This document shows positions 35,531 to 44,101 of a stretch of 64,000 bases of DNA, one piece after another (position 1 is the first letter of the stretch; every line of letters starts with the position of its first letter). The stretch spans positions 124,001 to 188,000 of the forward strand of contig NZ_AUCX01000010.1 in assembly GCF_000429985.1 (NCBI RefSeq). Direction: 5' to 3'. Under the pieces are notes generated by a model. It saw only the letters and a list, made by a program, of their open reading frames with translations, searched no databases and was not told where the DNA came from. This stretch comes from Maridesulfovibrio bastinii DSM 16055. GTDB lineage: Bacteria; Desulfobacterota; Desulfovibrionia; Desulfovibrionales; Desulfovibrionaceae. Both the position numbers and the translations under genes were made by a program.

Positions 35531-36664
35531 TTAGTAAAGTTTGCCTGTTGCAGGATTCCAATAGTTGATGAACTTACCATCCTGAACTTTACGGATGATA
35601 TAGTTGGAACCGGAATCTCCATTAGGCTTGAATTTGATATGCTTGGTAGCGCCATCATAATCAAGCTTCATCAGTGCGGCCTTAACTTTTACCGGATCAG
35701 TTGTTCCTGCGGCCTTAACAGCCTTCAGGTAAGACATGGCACTGTCGTATGCGTAGCCGGAATATGCACCCGGATCACCGTATTTAGGTTTATACTTGTT
35801 AAGAAATTCTTTGTATGCAGGAGCATTGTCATCAATGAAACCGAAGGTGAGGTAAACGCCTTCAGCTGCATCCTTGGCAATTTCAATAAGCTGAGGATGA
35901 TAAACAGCATCCTGAGCAACTACATCAGCATCAATGCCCATACGTTTTGACTGGATAAGCATCAAAGCTCCTGTAGCCGAGTTCTGCATGCTCATGTAAT
36001 AAACGTCAGGATTCATGGATTTAACTTTAGTCAGAATAGCTGAAAAGTCTTTATCGCCCTGATTTACATGCTCATGTCCGAGGACTTTGAGACCACGTTT
36101 TTCAGCGAGCTTTTCAACATTGTCAGCAAGGCCCTGCGAGTATGCAGTTTTATCATCAACAATATAGATTGTTTTGGTATCAAGCATCTGCTGCATGAAA
36201 TCAATGGCGATGGTTCCCTGATCATCATCACGTCCGCACATGCGGAACATGTAGGGAAGTCCACGGGATGTAACCTGCTCGTTTGTGGAAGCAGGGGTAA
36301 TCATAATGATGTCTTCTTCATCAAGAACTTCTGAAGCGGGAAGAGTTGCACTTGAACAATAAGAGCCGACTACACCGTTTGCTTCTTCATTAATAAGCTT
36401 ATTTGCAGAAGCCACTGCCTGACGGGGGTCACATGCGGTATCCTGAGGAAGCAGTTCGATATCATCAAAACCGGGAATTCCGCCCTGTTCAAGAATAACA
36501 TCTACGGCTGTCTGTGCACCGTTTTTGATATCGTTACCGTCAGCTGCATAAGGGCCGGTAAGCGGGCCCATAGTTCCCAGCTTGAGAGTTTTAGCATCTG
36601 CAATACCGGATCCTATCATCAGGATCACAGCCGTGAGCAGAGCCAGCAAGACTGTCCGTTTCAT
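35531..36664 (-). CDS. livJ: Branched-chain amino-acid ABC transporter substrate-binding protein
   Basis: A 377-aa periplasmic binding protein of the Leu/Ile/Val class. A signal peptide (residues 1-24, ending IADAKT) precedes the first lobe with LGTMGPLTGPYAADGNDIKN. ANGVVGSYCSSATLPAS and ITPASTNEQVTSRG form the ligand-contact region typical for LivJ/LivK. Whether it binds leucine or another amino acid cannot be told. It lies in the operon between livG and livH. Confidence 0.94.
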   Translation of the reverse strand: MKRTVLLALLTAVILMIGSGIADAKTLKLGTMGPLTGPYAADGNDIKNGAQTAVDVILEQGGIPGFDDIELLPQDTACDPRQAVASANKLINEEANGVVGSYCSSATLPASEVLDEEDIIMITPASTNEQVTSRGLPYMFRMCGRDDDQGTIAIDFMQQMLDTKTIYIVDDKTAYSQGLADNVEKLAEKRGLKVLGHEHVNQGDKDFSAILTKVKSMNPDVYYMSMQNSATGALMLIQSKRMGIDADVVAQDAVYHPQLIEIAKDAAEGVYLTFGFIDDNAPAYKEFLNKYKPKYGDPGAYSGYAYDSAMSYLKAVKAAGTTDPVKVKAALMKLDYDGATKHIKFKPNGDSGSNYIIRKVQDGKFINYWNPATGKLY

Positions 36665-36691
36665 AAAATTCCTCCCGAAAAGTTGGTAGAG

Positions 36692-37462
36692 TTAGTTACC
36701 CAGATATGCCTCAATTACAGCAGGATTTTTCTGTATTTCTTCAGGTAGTCCTGATGCAATCATCACTCCATGATCAAGGACAACCAAACGCTGACAGATA
36801 CCCATGACAACTTTCATATCATGCTCTACCATCAGTACGTTGATGCCACGTTCGGATATTTTTCTTATTGTTTCCATCAGCTGTGAACTTTCAGACGGGT
36901 TAAGCCCCGCTGCCGGTTCGTCAAGCAGGATAGTGGATGGTTCTGAAGCAAGAGCTCTGGCTATCTCTAGACGGCGTTGATAACCATAGGGAAGGTTTGA
37001 AGCAATTTCATCCGCATATTCGTCAAGTCCTGCGAATTTTAATTCTTCCAAGGCCTTTTCTTTTATTCTTATTTCTTCCCTTTTTTGAGCCGGAGTCCGC
37101 AGGATAGCACTGAATATTCCCGAGGAAGTTCTCGAATGCTGTGCGATCATGACATTCTCAAGAGCTGTCATATTCTGAAACAGTCTGATATTCTGAAATG
37201 TACGGGCGATACCTTTTGTAAGGACCTGATACGGCTTTAGTCCGACGAGGCTTTCGCCATCATATACAACATCTCCACCAGAAGTGCGGTACACCCCGGT
37301 AATCACGTTGAAGATGGTTGTTTTGCCTGCACCGTTGGGACCTATAAGCCCAACTATTTCTCCCTGCATAAGGGAAAAATTTACCTCAGCCAGAGCCTGC
37401 AAACCGCCAAAGCGTACGCTCACGTCTTTTAGATGAAGTTCTGCCATATTGACTATACTCAT
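36692..37462 (-). CDS. livG: Branched-chain amino-acid ABC transporter ATPase LivG
   Basis: A 256-aa ATPase of the HAAT importer. Walker A GPNGAGKTT, the LivG-type signature LPYGYQRRLEIARAL and Walker B ILLDEPAAGLNPSES are present, and the C-terminal LDHGVMIASGLPEEIQKNP is typical. Two ATGs (37462 and 37447) are possible; the second begins the homologous MAELHLKDV segment, and neither has a strong ribosome-binding site. It is the first gene of the minus-strand liv operon, which is unusual because the binding-protein gene often leads. Confidence 0.93.
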   Translation of the reverse strand: MSIVNMAELHLKDVSVRFGGLQALAEVNFSLMQGEIVGLIGPNGAGKTTIFNVITGVYRTSGGDVVYDGESLVGLKPYQVLTKGIARTFQNIRLFQNMTALENVMIAQHSRTSSGIFSAILRTPAQKREEIRIKEKALEELKFAGLDEYADEIASNLPYGYQRRLEIARALASEPSTILLDEPAAGLNPSESSQLMETIRKISERGINVLMVEHDMKVVMGICQRLVVLDHGVMIASGLPEEIQKNPAVIEAYLGN

Positions 37463-38435
37463 ATATAAGATTCGACTTCAAAGCAAGTTGAAATACGTTT
37501 TTTATTTCTTATCTGCTTGATTATGATCACAAAAATTCACTTCTTTTTTTCTTATTCAGAATAAATATAAATATCAAAAATATAATTTTTACTACATAAG
37601 TGTATTTTAGCAGCAAAACTTACACAACTTTGTACAATACAATGTAAATAATGAATTATTACATCAATTCTACTTATTCAATATAAGCATTTTACCTTTC
37701 TGATGATACTCATACAATGAAGTTATTCCTTAAGAACATTTTACAATTATTAGACAATGCAACGAATACCCGAATTTCTTACGAATTATTGCTCATAGAA
37801 CAGCTTTAACCCGATTCTTTTCACTATTCACCGAATCCACTTCCATCGGTTCAAGACGGGTTCTCATTTCTAATTATTCAAGCATATAAACCTGTTAACA
37901 AATTTATTGCAAATTGGTACTTTTATTTGATTATTCGGGAAAATACTATTTTAGAGATTAAAATTCTTTTATTATGAACTTTTAGCATTAAAAGTTTAAT
38001 ATTTAAAAATTAAGTGAATTTTGTTCATTAATGTTAATATTTACGATCCCCCGGGTGGTCGATTCATTAGACAGCAATTAAGTTACATTTAAATTCTTTA
38101 AAAAAAATCAAGTTAAGAGAATTTTAATCAGTTGGATTAAGACTAAGATTGAAGACGTGTGTACTGATTATGGACACTAATACTTATCGAACCAGATAAG
38201 AGACTTAAAAGTGTCCGTTGATTACCATTTCTAATGACCTACTTTATTTTTTACCATCCTATCTGGCAGCTATTCTTTTTAATTGAATAAGCAATGTATT
38301 CAAATTTTCAGCTTTGCAGGATTTCTTAGAATAATATTTTATTGTTTAAGGAACCTTGTAAATTCCCAGCTACATACTTAATTGCTGCATTATCACAAAA
38401 TACAATTTTAAACTTCGCAACGTAGGGACCGGCAA
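37463..38435. other. 1 kb AT-rich non-coding region upstream of the liv operon
   Basis: No gene is supported in this long AT-rich gap. It must hold the liv promoter at its left end. Its most structured part is at 38172-38216: GGACAC/GTGTCC enclosing CTTATC/GATAAG. CCCCCGGGTGG near 38049 is the only GC-rich patch. It may hide a small RNA, but no promoter-plus-terminator pair supports one. Confidence 0.4.
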
Positions 38436-38467
38436 ATAAAAAGCCCCGTCCTTGCGGACGGGGCTTT
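38436..38467 (-). terminator. Intrinsic terminator of the apr-qmo region
   Basis: On the minus strand AAAGCCCCGTCC and GGACGGGGCTTT form a 12-bp stem with a GNRA-type GCAA loop, followed by TTTATTT. It lies 24 bases after the QmoD-type stop and closes the sulfate-reduction unit. Confidence 0.92.
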
Positions 38468-38491
38468 GAAAATCCATTTGGATAAAGCGGC

Positions 38492-39172
38492 TTACCAGCT
38501 GCTGTCACCGAAGGGATCACTACCGAAGCCGAAGTCGCCTTCAGGAGCGCCGCCGGTTGCAGGAGCACCAGCTGCAGAATCGTCAGCAGCGCCAGCAGCA
38601 GGAGCTGCACCAGCTGCAACAGTTACTACGCCGTTTTTCTTAACATCTTCGATCATCTTGAGGAGTTCATCAACTTTACCGATGTACTCTTCAACTTTTT
38701 CCTGAGAAGTTACGATAACTTTATCGCCTTCACCAGTTGCGGAAGCTTCAAAAGCTTCACATTTACCTTTGTACTCAGCCAAAGCTTTTTCAGTTTCAGC
38801 GAGTTTAGCTTCAGCACCTGCAAGCTTTGCTTCCAGATCTTTAACAGCTGCATCCTGATCGGTGATGGTCTGATGGTATTCAGCCAGTTTACCGAAGATG
38901 CCTTCAACTTTAACCATAACATCACCGGGAAGAGCTCCAACGGATACGTTATCGCCAAGGCCGCTGACCTGACCGGTTTTCATTTTAGCCAGTTCAGGAT
39001 GCTGTTCGTAGATCCATGCTTTTGCAAGTGCGGCTGCAAAAGGTTCAAATTCTTCGTTTATATCTTTCTGGGTCATGAAAGCCAGAAGATCTTTAACGCT
39101 CTGGCTGGTTTCTCCACTTTTGAGGTAAGACACAAAAGTGCTCATGGGGAAAGTTTTGCGTGCTTCAGACAT
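38492..39172 (-). CDS. qmoD: QmoD-type conserved protein downstream of qmoABC
   Basis: A 226-aa acidic protein with no catalytic motif. Residues about 1-100 are globular and helical, about 105-150 form a coiled coil (AKLAGAEAKLAETEKALAEY), and the C-terminal 50 residues are an Ala/Pro/Gly-rich linker ending in GFGSDPFGDSSW. Its position directly after qmoC matches the promoter-distal gene of the qmo operon in Desulfovibrio vulgaris (DVU0851, studied together with qmoABC by deletion). The molecular role is not known. AAGGAGG precedes the ATG. It is separated by 22 bases from qmoC. Confidence 0.8.
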   Translation of the reverse strand: MSEARKTFPMSTFVSYLKSGETSQSVKDLLAFMTQKDINEEFEPFAAALAKAWIYEQHPELAKMKTGQVSGLGDNVSVGALPGDVMVKVEGIFGKLAEYHQTITDQDAAVKDLEAKLAGAEAKLAETEKALAEYKGKCEAFEASATGEGDKVIVTSQEKVEEYIGKVDELLKMIEDVKKNGVVTVAAGAAPAAGAADDSAAGAPATGGAPEGDFGFGSDPFGDSSW

Positions 39173-39194
39173 GGTTTAATCCTCCTTAGCTCTA

Positions 39195-40415
39195 TTACAG
39201 AGTAAAAGTCTTTTCTTCACGGACCGGCATAGGAACGCGGCCGATGTATCTTGCATAAGTAAGTGCAGCAGTCCTGTAGACCAGATGGCCAAGTTTGGAC
39301 CACGGCAGATAAGCTAACATCATAAAGACGGCTATCAGATGCAGATAGTACATTGGGTAAGCAAGTCCTGCTATGCCCATAAGGCGAAGCAGTTCCGACA
39401 TAACACCGGTTATAGCAATCGCCCAGATTACACCCAGCAGATACCAGTCATAATAAGTGGAACCCTGCTTGGAATCATCCTGATTAAGGCGACGCTTGGT
39501 AAGCTGAGTCAGGCCGTAGAGGAGCAGAATAGCACCCACGTTTGCCAGCAGCTTTACCGGACTCCAAAGGGGCATGGGAGTATGCCCGAGCGGTGCAATA
39601 AAGGAGAAGATCTTACCGCCCCAGTGTGCGCCTGCAACGATTGAAGTAACAATCAGAAGAGCAAGGAAGGCATACATAACGGTAATGTGGCCTTTGAATT
39701 TCTGATCATCAGCTTCATCTGTCTCGCCGCATTCTTTCCATTTGGCATGAGTGGCAATCTCGTTTCTTACAACATCAATGAAGCATTCCAGCATGCTGGG
39801 ACGTTCAGATTTGTCGCCGACATTGAACACTCTCGGCTGATCTTTAAACGAAGCAACAAGTTTTTTGATGCCTTTGTAAAAAGTCCAGGCCATGAAAAGA
39901 AAGACCAGACCAAAGATCGGGTCGATGGTAAAATCTCCGGGGAAAAGATGACCGAAAACGATTTCTCCATCCTTAAGAGGGAAGAAGGAACCACGAACAC
40001 CGGCCATAATCAACCAGATAAGCAGATAGAGAACAGCCGGGATACCGATCAGGAAAGGAAGACCCTTTGCAGAGCTCATCCATTTACCTATGATGGAAGG
40101 TGTCACCAGCTTCTGGTAAGCCATATTACGCAGTGCTGCGAGCATGTCACCGGGGCGTGCGCCACGGGGACAAAGATCGGAACAGGTACCGCAGTTATGG
40201 CAGAGCCAGATATCTATGTCGTTAACAAGTTTATCTTTAAGACCCCACTGAGCCCACACCATTTCTTTGCGCGGGTAGGGATTGTCCGAAGGCGACAGAG
40301 GACATGCCACACTGCAAGTTGCGCACTGGTAGCATTTTTTAACTGCGTCGCCACCGACTTCCTGAAGCTCTTTAATGAACTGCAGATCCGGTTTAATGCG
40401 AACATTGTTTTCCAT
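39195..40415 (-). CDS. qmoC: Quinone-interacting membrane-bound oxidoreductase subunit QmoC
   Basis: A 406-aa membrane subunit that takes electrons from menaquinol and passes them to QmoAB and on to APS reductase. The N-terminal HdrC-like part has two 4Fe-4S motifs, CYQCATCSVACPL and CHNCGTCSDLCPRG. The rest is a cytochrome b-type membrane domain with about six helices from residue 120, with several histidines for heme ligation (for example AHWGGK and YYLHLIAVF). The HdrC-HdrE type fusion is the known architecture of QmoC. It follows qmoB by 14 bases with AGGAGG. Confidence 0.96.
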   Translation of the reverse strand: MENNVRIKPDLQFIKELQEVGGDAVKKCYQCATCSVACPLSPSDNPYPRKEMVWAQWGLKDKLVNDIDIWLCHNCGTCSDLCPRGARPGDMLAALRNMAYQKLVTPSIIGKWMSSAKGLPFLIGIPAVLYLLIWLIMAGVRGSFFPLKDGEIVFGHLFPGDFTIDPIFGLVFLFMAWTFYKGIKKLVASFKDQPRVFNVGDKSERPSMLECFIDVVRNEIATHAKWKECGETDEADDQKFKGHITVMYAFLALLIVTSIVAGAHWGGKIFSFIAPLGHTPMPLWSPVKLLANVGAILLLYGLTQLTKRRLNQDDSKQGSTYYDWYLLGVIWAIAITGVMSELLRLMGIAGLAYPMYYLHLIAVFMMLAYLPWSKLGHLVYRTAALTYARYIGRVPMPVREEKTFTL

Positions 40416-40429
40416 ATCGCAACTTCCTC

Positions 40430-42694
40430 CTAGTAGCCCTTGAACGGGTTAGGTCCGATTTTGACCATTTCATTTACGAAGTTATCGATGAGGTCAGGTA
40501 CCTTATCGTATTCGTCAATGGCAATTTCAGCCTGCACAACACGTTCAGGTTCAACGCCGAGTCTGTTGAGGGATTCAGCGACGTTATCCATACGGCGACT
40601 ACAAAGTTCAGAACCCTTAACAAAGTGGCACTGATAGTCTTCACCATACTTACAGCCAAGAAGCAGAACGCCGTCAATACCCTTACTCATGGCATCCGCA
40701 ATCCAGATGGTGTTTACGGAACCAAGACAGCGGACAGGGATGATACGCACATAAGGACTCCAGCCCTTTCCGCGCATAGCAGCCATATCAAGTGCAGGGT
40801 AAGCATCGTTTTCACATGCCAGAACGATAAATCTGGGTCCGCCTACTTCCATGTCATCAGGAACTTCAACCTGCTTGATCATGGAACCGACCATGTCGAT
40901 GTTGTAGTTATCGAAGCTGATAACACGTTCAGGACATGCACCCATACAGGTACCGCAGCGGCGGCAGCGTGACGGGTTCGGCAGCGGTGTTCCCTTTTCA
41001 TCGTCGTCCAGAGCTCCGAACGGACATTCTTCAGTACAGCGCTTGCACTGGGTACAACGCATGAAGTTGAAAACAGGATAAGAATTATCACCGGAACGTG
41101 GATGAACAGCAACACCGTGGTTAGCGGAGTTGATACACTGAACAGCCTTGAGAACTGCTCCGGCAGCGTCTTCCCTGGCAAGAGCCATGCTCATGGGCTG
41201 GCGAACACAACCTGCGGCGTAAACACCGGTACGGCGTGTTTCATAAGGGAAGCAGATGTAGTTGGAATCAGCAAATCCATCGAACTGCTCAAGATCGGGG
41301 AAAGCAGGCCCCTGTCTGTAGACAAGGTTGATGGTCGGATCCAGAGCGGTGGTCGGAACCATACCGGTAGGAACAACAACCAGATCAGCTTCTACTTCGA
41401 TACTTTCACCAAGCAGGGTGTCTTTGGCGGAAACAACCATGGAATTGCCTTCTTCACGAACTGAAGCGACTTTACCTTTGGTCATCATAACGCCGGCAGC
41501 ATCCTGAGCTGAACGATAAAAACGTTCGTTAACGCCGGGGACCATCATATGGTCATAAATTACATAAGCCATTCCGTCAGGATTAAGCTCACATACATAA
41601 TTTGCCTGTTTAAGGGCAACAAGGCTGTTAAGCTCGGAACTGTATGAGAGGTGCTTGTAAGATTCCATGCTTTCGTATTCGAAAGAATCTTCAGCTTCTT
41701 CATCAGTCTTGGCTTCAGCATCACAGGTTTCAACCGGTTCAGCTGATTCAATTTCCGAGAATTTATCTTCGGAAAGGCTGGTATCAAGTAAGAAAGCGAC
41801 GGTAGTGGCATTCATCTGGCCATCTTTAACCATCTTCTCAAACTGAGCTGAGGTTACAACCTTGGAAGATCCGTAACCCATAGGCTCAACGTACTTGGTA
41901 TCCTGAGGAACCCATCCTGTAGCCAGGACAACTGCACCAACAGGCATTTCTTCTTCACCGGAACCGGTTACTACTGTCGCGGTGTAAGCACCGGGAGCAC
42001 CAGCAAGGGTTTTAAGTGAGGATGAAGTCATCACCTTGATTCTGGAGTTGGACTGAACTTCAGCAACCAGTTTTTCAATACCGGTTTCGTGGGCTTCAAG
42101 ATAAGGATAAGCCAGAGGGAAGGTCTTATACATGTTAAGAGCCTTACCACCAAGATTGGCTTCCTTCTCAATTAAAATAACATCATGGTTGGTTTTAGCT
42201 GCATAAAGAGCGGCATTAAGGCCTGTGAAGCCTCCACCCATAACCATAACGACTTTTGTGGTTTCAATGGCCTGAGTTTCAATTTCTCTGACCTTGGTGA
42301 TTTTGGTAATTCCCATTTTGACATATTCTTGAGCAAGAATTTTCAAAAGTTCGGGGACTTCACCACCAGCTTCAGGCATTGATCCATCAGGATTTCTGAA
42401 GGCTTTAATGCACTGCTCGCGCAGGTTGACTCTCTCGACAACTACACTATCGAAGTCGAAAATGTCCCAGTCCACACGCGGAGTTGTTCCGCAGATGCAA
42501 ACCGCATCGATGCTGCCTGCGTCAATATCTTCCTGAATAAGCTTACGCCCTTCTTCACTGTTGAGTCTCTCGTGGGTTTTGACCACCGGACATACATCGC
42601 TGTATCTCTTGGTCACGAACTCTGCGAGATCTTCAGCCTTGAGGAAAGGAGAGATGCTTGCTTGGTCGAAATAAACACCGATTTTTTCGGGCAT
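40430..42694 (-). CDS. qmoB: Quinone-interacting membrane-bound oxidoreductase subunit QmoB
   Basis: A 754-aa HdrA-like flavoprotein. A Rossmann FAD-binding motif VVMVMGGGFTGLNAALYAA lies near residue 150, two 4Fe-4S motifs (CTQCKRCTEECPFG and CRRCGTCMGACPE) near 575-615, and an MvhD-like 4Fe/2Fe region at the end (VRCLGSVNTIWIADAM, LLLGCKYGEDYQCHF). It forms the cytoplasmic electron-transfer module with QmoA. An acidic insert near residues 300-330 (ETCDAEAKTDEEAEDSFEYE) is of unclear significance. GGGAGG precedes the ATG; qmoA ends seven bases upstream. Confidence 0.96.
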   Translation of the reverse strand: MPEKIGVYFDQASISPFLKAEDLAEFVTKRYSDVCPVVKTHERLNSEEGRKLIQEDIDAGSIDAVCICGTTPRVDWDIFDFDSVVVERVNLREQCIKAFRNPDGSMPEAGGEVPELLKILAQEYVKMGITKITKVREIETQAIETTKVVMVMGGGFTGLNAALYAAKTNHDVILIEKEANLGGKALNMYKTFPLAYPYLEAHETGIEKLVAEVQSNSRIKVMTSSSLKTLAGAPGAYTATVVTGSGEEEMPVGAVVLATGWVPQDTKYVEPMGYGSSKVVTSAQFEKMVKDGQMNATTVAFLLDTSLSEDKFSEIESAEPVETCDAEAKTDEEAEDSFEYESMESYKHLSYSSELNSLVALKQANYVCELNPDGMAYVIYDHMMVPGVNERFYRSAQDAAGVMMTKGKVASVREEGNSMVVSAKDTLLGESIEVEADLVVVPTGMVPTTALDPTINLVYRQGPAFPDLEQFDGFADSNYICFPYETRRTGVYAAGCVRQPMSMALAREDAAGAVLKAVQCINSANHGVAVHPRSGDNSYPVFNFMRCTQCKRCTEECPFGALDDDEKGTPLPNPSRCRRCGTCMGACPERVISFDNYNIDMVGSMIKQVEVPDDMEVGGPRFIVLACENDAYPALDMAAMRGKGWSPYVRIIPVRCLGSVNTIWIADAMSKGIDGVLLLGCKYGEDYQCHFVKGSELCSRRMDNVAESLNRLGVEPERVVQAEIAIDEYDKVPDLIDNFVNEMVKIGPNPFKGY

Positions 42695-42700
42695 GTCGAC

Positions 42701-43939
42701 TTACCTCCCTATCACCGTTTGAATCGCTTTGAGTGCTGCGGCAGTACCTGACTGTGCAGTTTTCATGACATCAAGTGGCTGCTTAGCACACCCTGCAGCG
42801 AAAATACCTTTATCTTCTCCGCCGACAATAAAGCCCTGATCATCAACCTGTACACAGGCCGGGACGGGTACGCCAGCAAGGCTCGGCTGCATTCCTGTTG
42901 CAAGAACAACCAGATCGTGAACGTTCTGGCTCTTGATACCGGTAACGGCATCTTCAACAGTAACAACAACGTCTTTAGTTGCGGAGTCTTCAATAACTTC
43001 TGCAACTTTACCTTTGACAGCGTTAATCTTGTCATCGGAAAGAATACGCTTGGCAAACTTGTCATAGCGTCCCGGAGTACGGAGGTCGATGTAGTAAACA
43101 GTAACCTCTGCATCGGGGAACTGGTCGCGAACATATGCGGCCTGCTTCAGGGAAGCCATACAGCAGATGTACGAGCAGTAATTGAGATGGTTTTCATCAC
43201 GGGAGCCTGCACACTGAACAAAAGCAACCCGTTTGGGGGTAGCTCCATCGCTCGGGCGGACAATTTTACCGTTGGTAGGTCCGCTGGGAGCAGCAAGACG
43301 CTCCATCTGCATATTGGAAATACAGTTCTTAACGGTTCCGGCACCAAGGTTGGTCAGCTTGGTAACATCATAAGGTTTCCAGCCGGTTGCGTAGACTATG
43401 CTTCCGACATTAAGGGTGATTGTTTTTTCCTGATCATTAAGATCAATCGCTGCAACACCCTCAAGCACCTTGAGGTCATCGTCAGTGCAGTTTTCTTTTT
43501 CAAGAACATGCCTCTGCGGGAAGGCAAAAGGAACATCCATGTAAAGAGCTTTACGGTCAGCGAGCTTGAATTCAAACTCATCAACTATGTCATTGGAAAG
43601 TTTTCCGATAACACTATCAAGGTCAACACTGCCCGGTTTTACGTACCTGGGTTTGATACGTACCTTGACATCGAAATTACCAGCGGAACCGCTGATAGAT
43701 TCAACTTCTGCCAAGGTAAAGAACTTGACGTTCTTATTTTTTTTAATCCTCTGGAATTGAATCTCCAGTCCGCAAGAAGGTGGGCACAGCTTAGGGAAAT
43801 ATTTATTCAGCTGCATTACCCGGCCACCCAGGTATGGCGCCTTCTCTACGATGAAGACTTCATGGCCTACTTCAGCGGCTTCGAGTGCAGCAGTAATACC
43901 ACTGAACCCACCACCCACAACAAGTATGCTATTTGACAT
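42701..43939 (-). CDS. qmoA: Quinone-interacting membrane-bound oxidoreductase subunit QmoA
   Basis: A 412-aa HdrA-like flavoprotein. The FAD motif ILVVGGGFSGITAALEA opens the protein and PYLGGRVMQLNKYFPKLCPP follows, with the cysteine-containing segment and CAGSRDENHLNYCSYICCMA typical of HdrA/QmoA. It lacks the extra ferredoxin domains of QmoB. The ATG 43939 lies seven bases after AGGAGG. Upstream the 160-base gap to aprA contains a terminator-like hairpin and a large dyad, so expression of qmo relative to apr is probably tuned there. Confidence 0.96.
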   Translation of the reverse strand: MSNSILVVGGGFSGITAALEAAEVGHEVFIVEKAPYLGGRVMQLNKYFPKLCPPSCGLEIQFQRIKKNKNVKFFTLAEVESISGSAGNFDVKVRIKPRYVKPGSVDLDSVIGKLSNDIVDEFEFKLADRKALYMDVPFAFPQRHVLEKENCTDDDLKVLEGVAAIDLNDQEKTITLNVGSIVYATGWKPYDVTKLTNLGAGTVKNCISNMQMERLAAPSGPTNGKIVRPSDGATPKRVAFVQCAGSRDENHLNYCSYICCMASLKQAAYVRDQFPDAEVTVYYIDLRTPGRYDKFAKRILSDDKINAVKGKVAEVIEDSATKDVVVTVEDAVTGIKSQNVHDLVVLATGMQPSLAGVPVPACVQVDDQGFIVGGEDKGIFAAGCAKQPLDVMKTAQSGTAAALKAIQTVIGR

Positions 43940-43976
43940 TCTCAATCCTCCTGAACTCTTTGAGGCCCTTAGCCAT

Positions 43977-44035
43977 AAAATGGCCTAAACCCGTACTACG
44001 ACCGCTGAGGTCGCAATTCGGATTCAGACCATTTT
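43977..44035 (-). promoter_or_regulatory. Long stem-loop in the aprA-qmoA gap
   Basis: Positions 43977-43993 pair with 44019-44035 over 17 bp. On the minus (transcribed) strand all 17 pairs form, three of them as G-U wobbles (84/28, 87/25, 90/22 by the last two digits); on the plus strand those three are mismatches. Inside is a second stem, CGACC/GGTCG (43999-44003 with 44009-44013). The pattern says the element acts as RNA on the qmo-coding strand. It ends 38 bases before the qmoA start codon. Confidence 0.6.
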
Positions 44036-44057
44036 AGCGATCAAACCAGAAAAGAAC

Positions 44058-44083
44058 GGCTGCGGACCCGAAGGTCCGCAGCC
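44058..44083 (-). terminator. Terminator-like hairpin after aprA
   Basis: GGCTGCGGACC and GGTCCGCAGCC form an 11-bp stem capped by UUCG on the minus strand, followed by GTTCTTTTCT. The U-rich tail is interrupted, so read-through into qmoABC is likely partial rather than fully blocked. Confidence 0.8.
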
Positions 44084-44101
44084 GGATATATCGATTCCGA
44101 C

